From Paenibacillus dendritiformis (GTDB taxonomy: Bacteria; Bacillota; Bacilli; Paenibacillales; Paenibacillaceae): 64,000 nucleotides of DNA. The DNA is taken from positions 4,960,501-5,024,500 of the forward strand of contig NZ_AP025344.1 in the NCBI RefSeq assembly GCF_021654795.1, written 5' to 3'. Every line of letters starts with the position of its first letter. Within the stretch, counting starts at the first letter, position 1. Below the pieces are notes generated by a model. It did not search any database. It worked only from the letters and a program-made list of their open reading frames with translations, and was not told the DNA's origin. Below, piece by piece: positions 63,921-64,000 of this stretch. The position numbers were made by a program, and so were the translations under genes.

Positions 63921-64000
63921 TCATGGCAGCCGCTCCGCCCGCAGGAACTTCCAGCGGCGGGGAGACTTGGCAGCCGTAATCAAAATCCCCGCCCCGATCG
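63921..64000 (-). CDS. 3' end of a gene entering from the right edge
   Basis: On the minus strand a frame open from the window edge reads IGAGILITAAKSPRRWKFLR and ends six residues later in TGA at 63921-63923. The hydrophobic start then basic end suits the C-terminal tail of a membrane protein. The rest is outside the window. Confidence 0.4.
   Translation of the reverse strand, partial: IGAGILITAAKSPRRWKFLRAERLP

Overview
The window looks like chromosomal DNA of a Paenibacillus-type Firmicute. Starts are preceded by strong AGGAGG-like ribosome-binding sites. The gene families are typical of that group: a GntR regulator fused to a solute-binding domain, OpuC, YjdF, copper-amine-oxidase-like stalk proteins, UPF0316 and a B12-riboswitch cobalamin operon. 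Base composition splits sharply. About 1-21.2 kb is AT-rich; the rest is clearly GC-richer.

Region 1 (1-21.2 kb, all minus strand) is the right-hand part of a hybrid NRPS/trans-AT PKS locus that runs off the left edge. In transcription order it holds a C45-type Ntn hydrolase with its own terminator; a stand-alone C-A-PCP-E protein whose A-domain code reads Asn; a type II thioesterase; a 2911-residue NRPS whose readable A domains predict beta-alanine then glycine; a free-standing malonyltransferase; an aspartate decarboxylase (panD) that would make beta-alanine on site; and a PKS with KS-DH-KR and no built-in AT. The C-A(Asn)-PCP-E starter matches the N-acyl-D-Asn prodrug logic of colibactin, zwittermicin and xenocoumacin. 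I cannot match the whole to a known product, and it is the best candidate for an undescribed system here.

Region 2 (21.4-34.4 kb): an ArsR-DUF2087 regulator; a sugar ABC transporter operon (binding protein, two permeases, dehydrogenase) next to its GntR/solute-binding fusion regulator; a WYL regulator; methionine aminopeptidase; a rhodanese-like membrane protein with a CsoR/CstR-type operator; VOC, MazG-like and LOG proteins; and an IS1595-like transposase homologue behind a promoter carrying two LexA boxes.

Region 3 (34.7-50.1 kb): a stalk-domain secreted protein, a yjdF riboswitch and gene, a globin-MCP-CZB aerotaxis sensor, a pseudo-M1 lipoprotein, a four-gene sugar catabolic operon, a tandem repeat block, an ankyrin lipoprotein, a MutS2-like protein without Smr domain behind structured leader RNA, and an AraC regulator.

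Region 4 (50.1-64 kb): a possible 26-residue membrane peptide, the opuC osmoprotectant operon, a UPF0316 protein, and a B12-riboswitch operon btuF-btuC-btuD-cobT-cobU-cobS-cobQ. The last two functions work together: the transporter imports corrinoids and the Cob enzymes finish the nucleotide loop. A dispersed repeat with core TCCCATCG..CAGAA occurs at three intergenic loci. No rRNA, tRNA or CRISPR array was seen.
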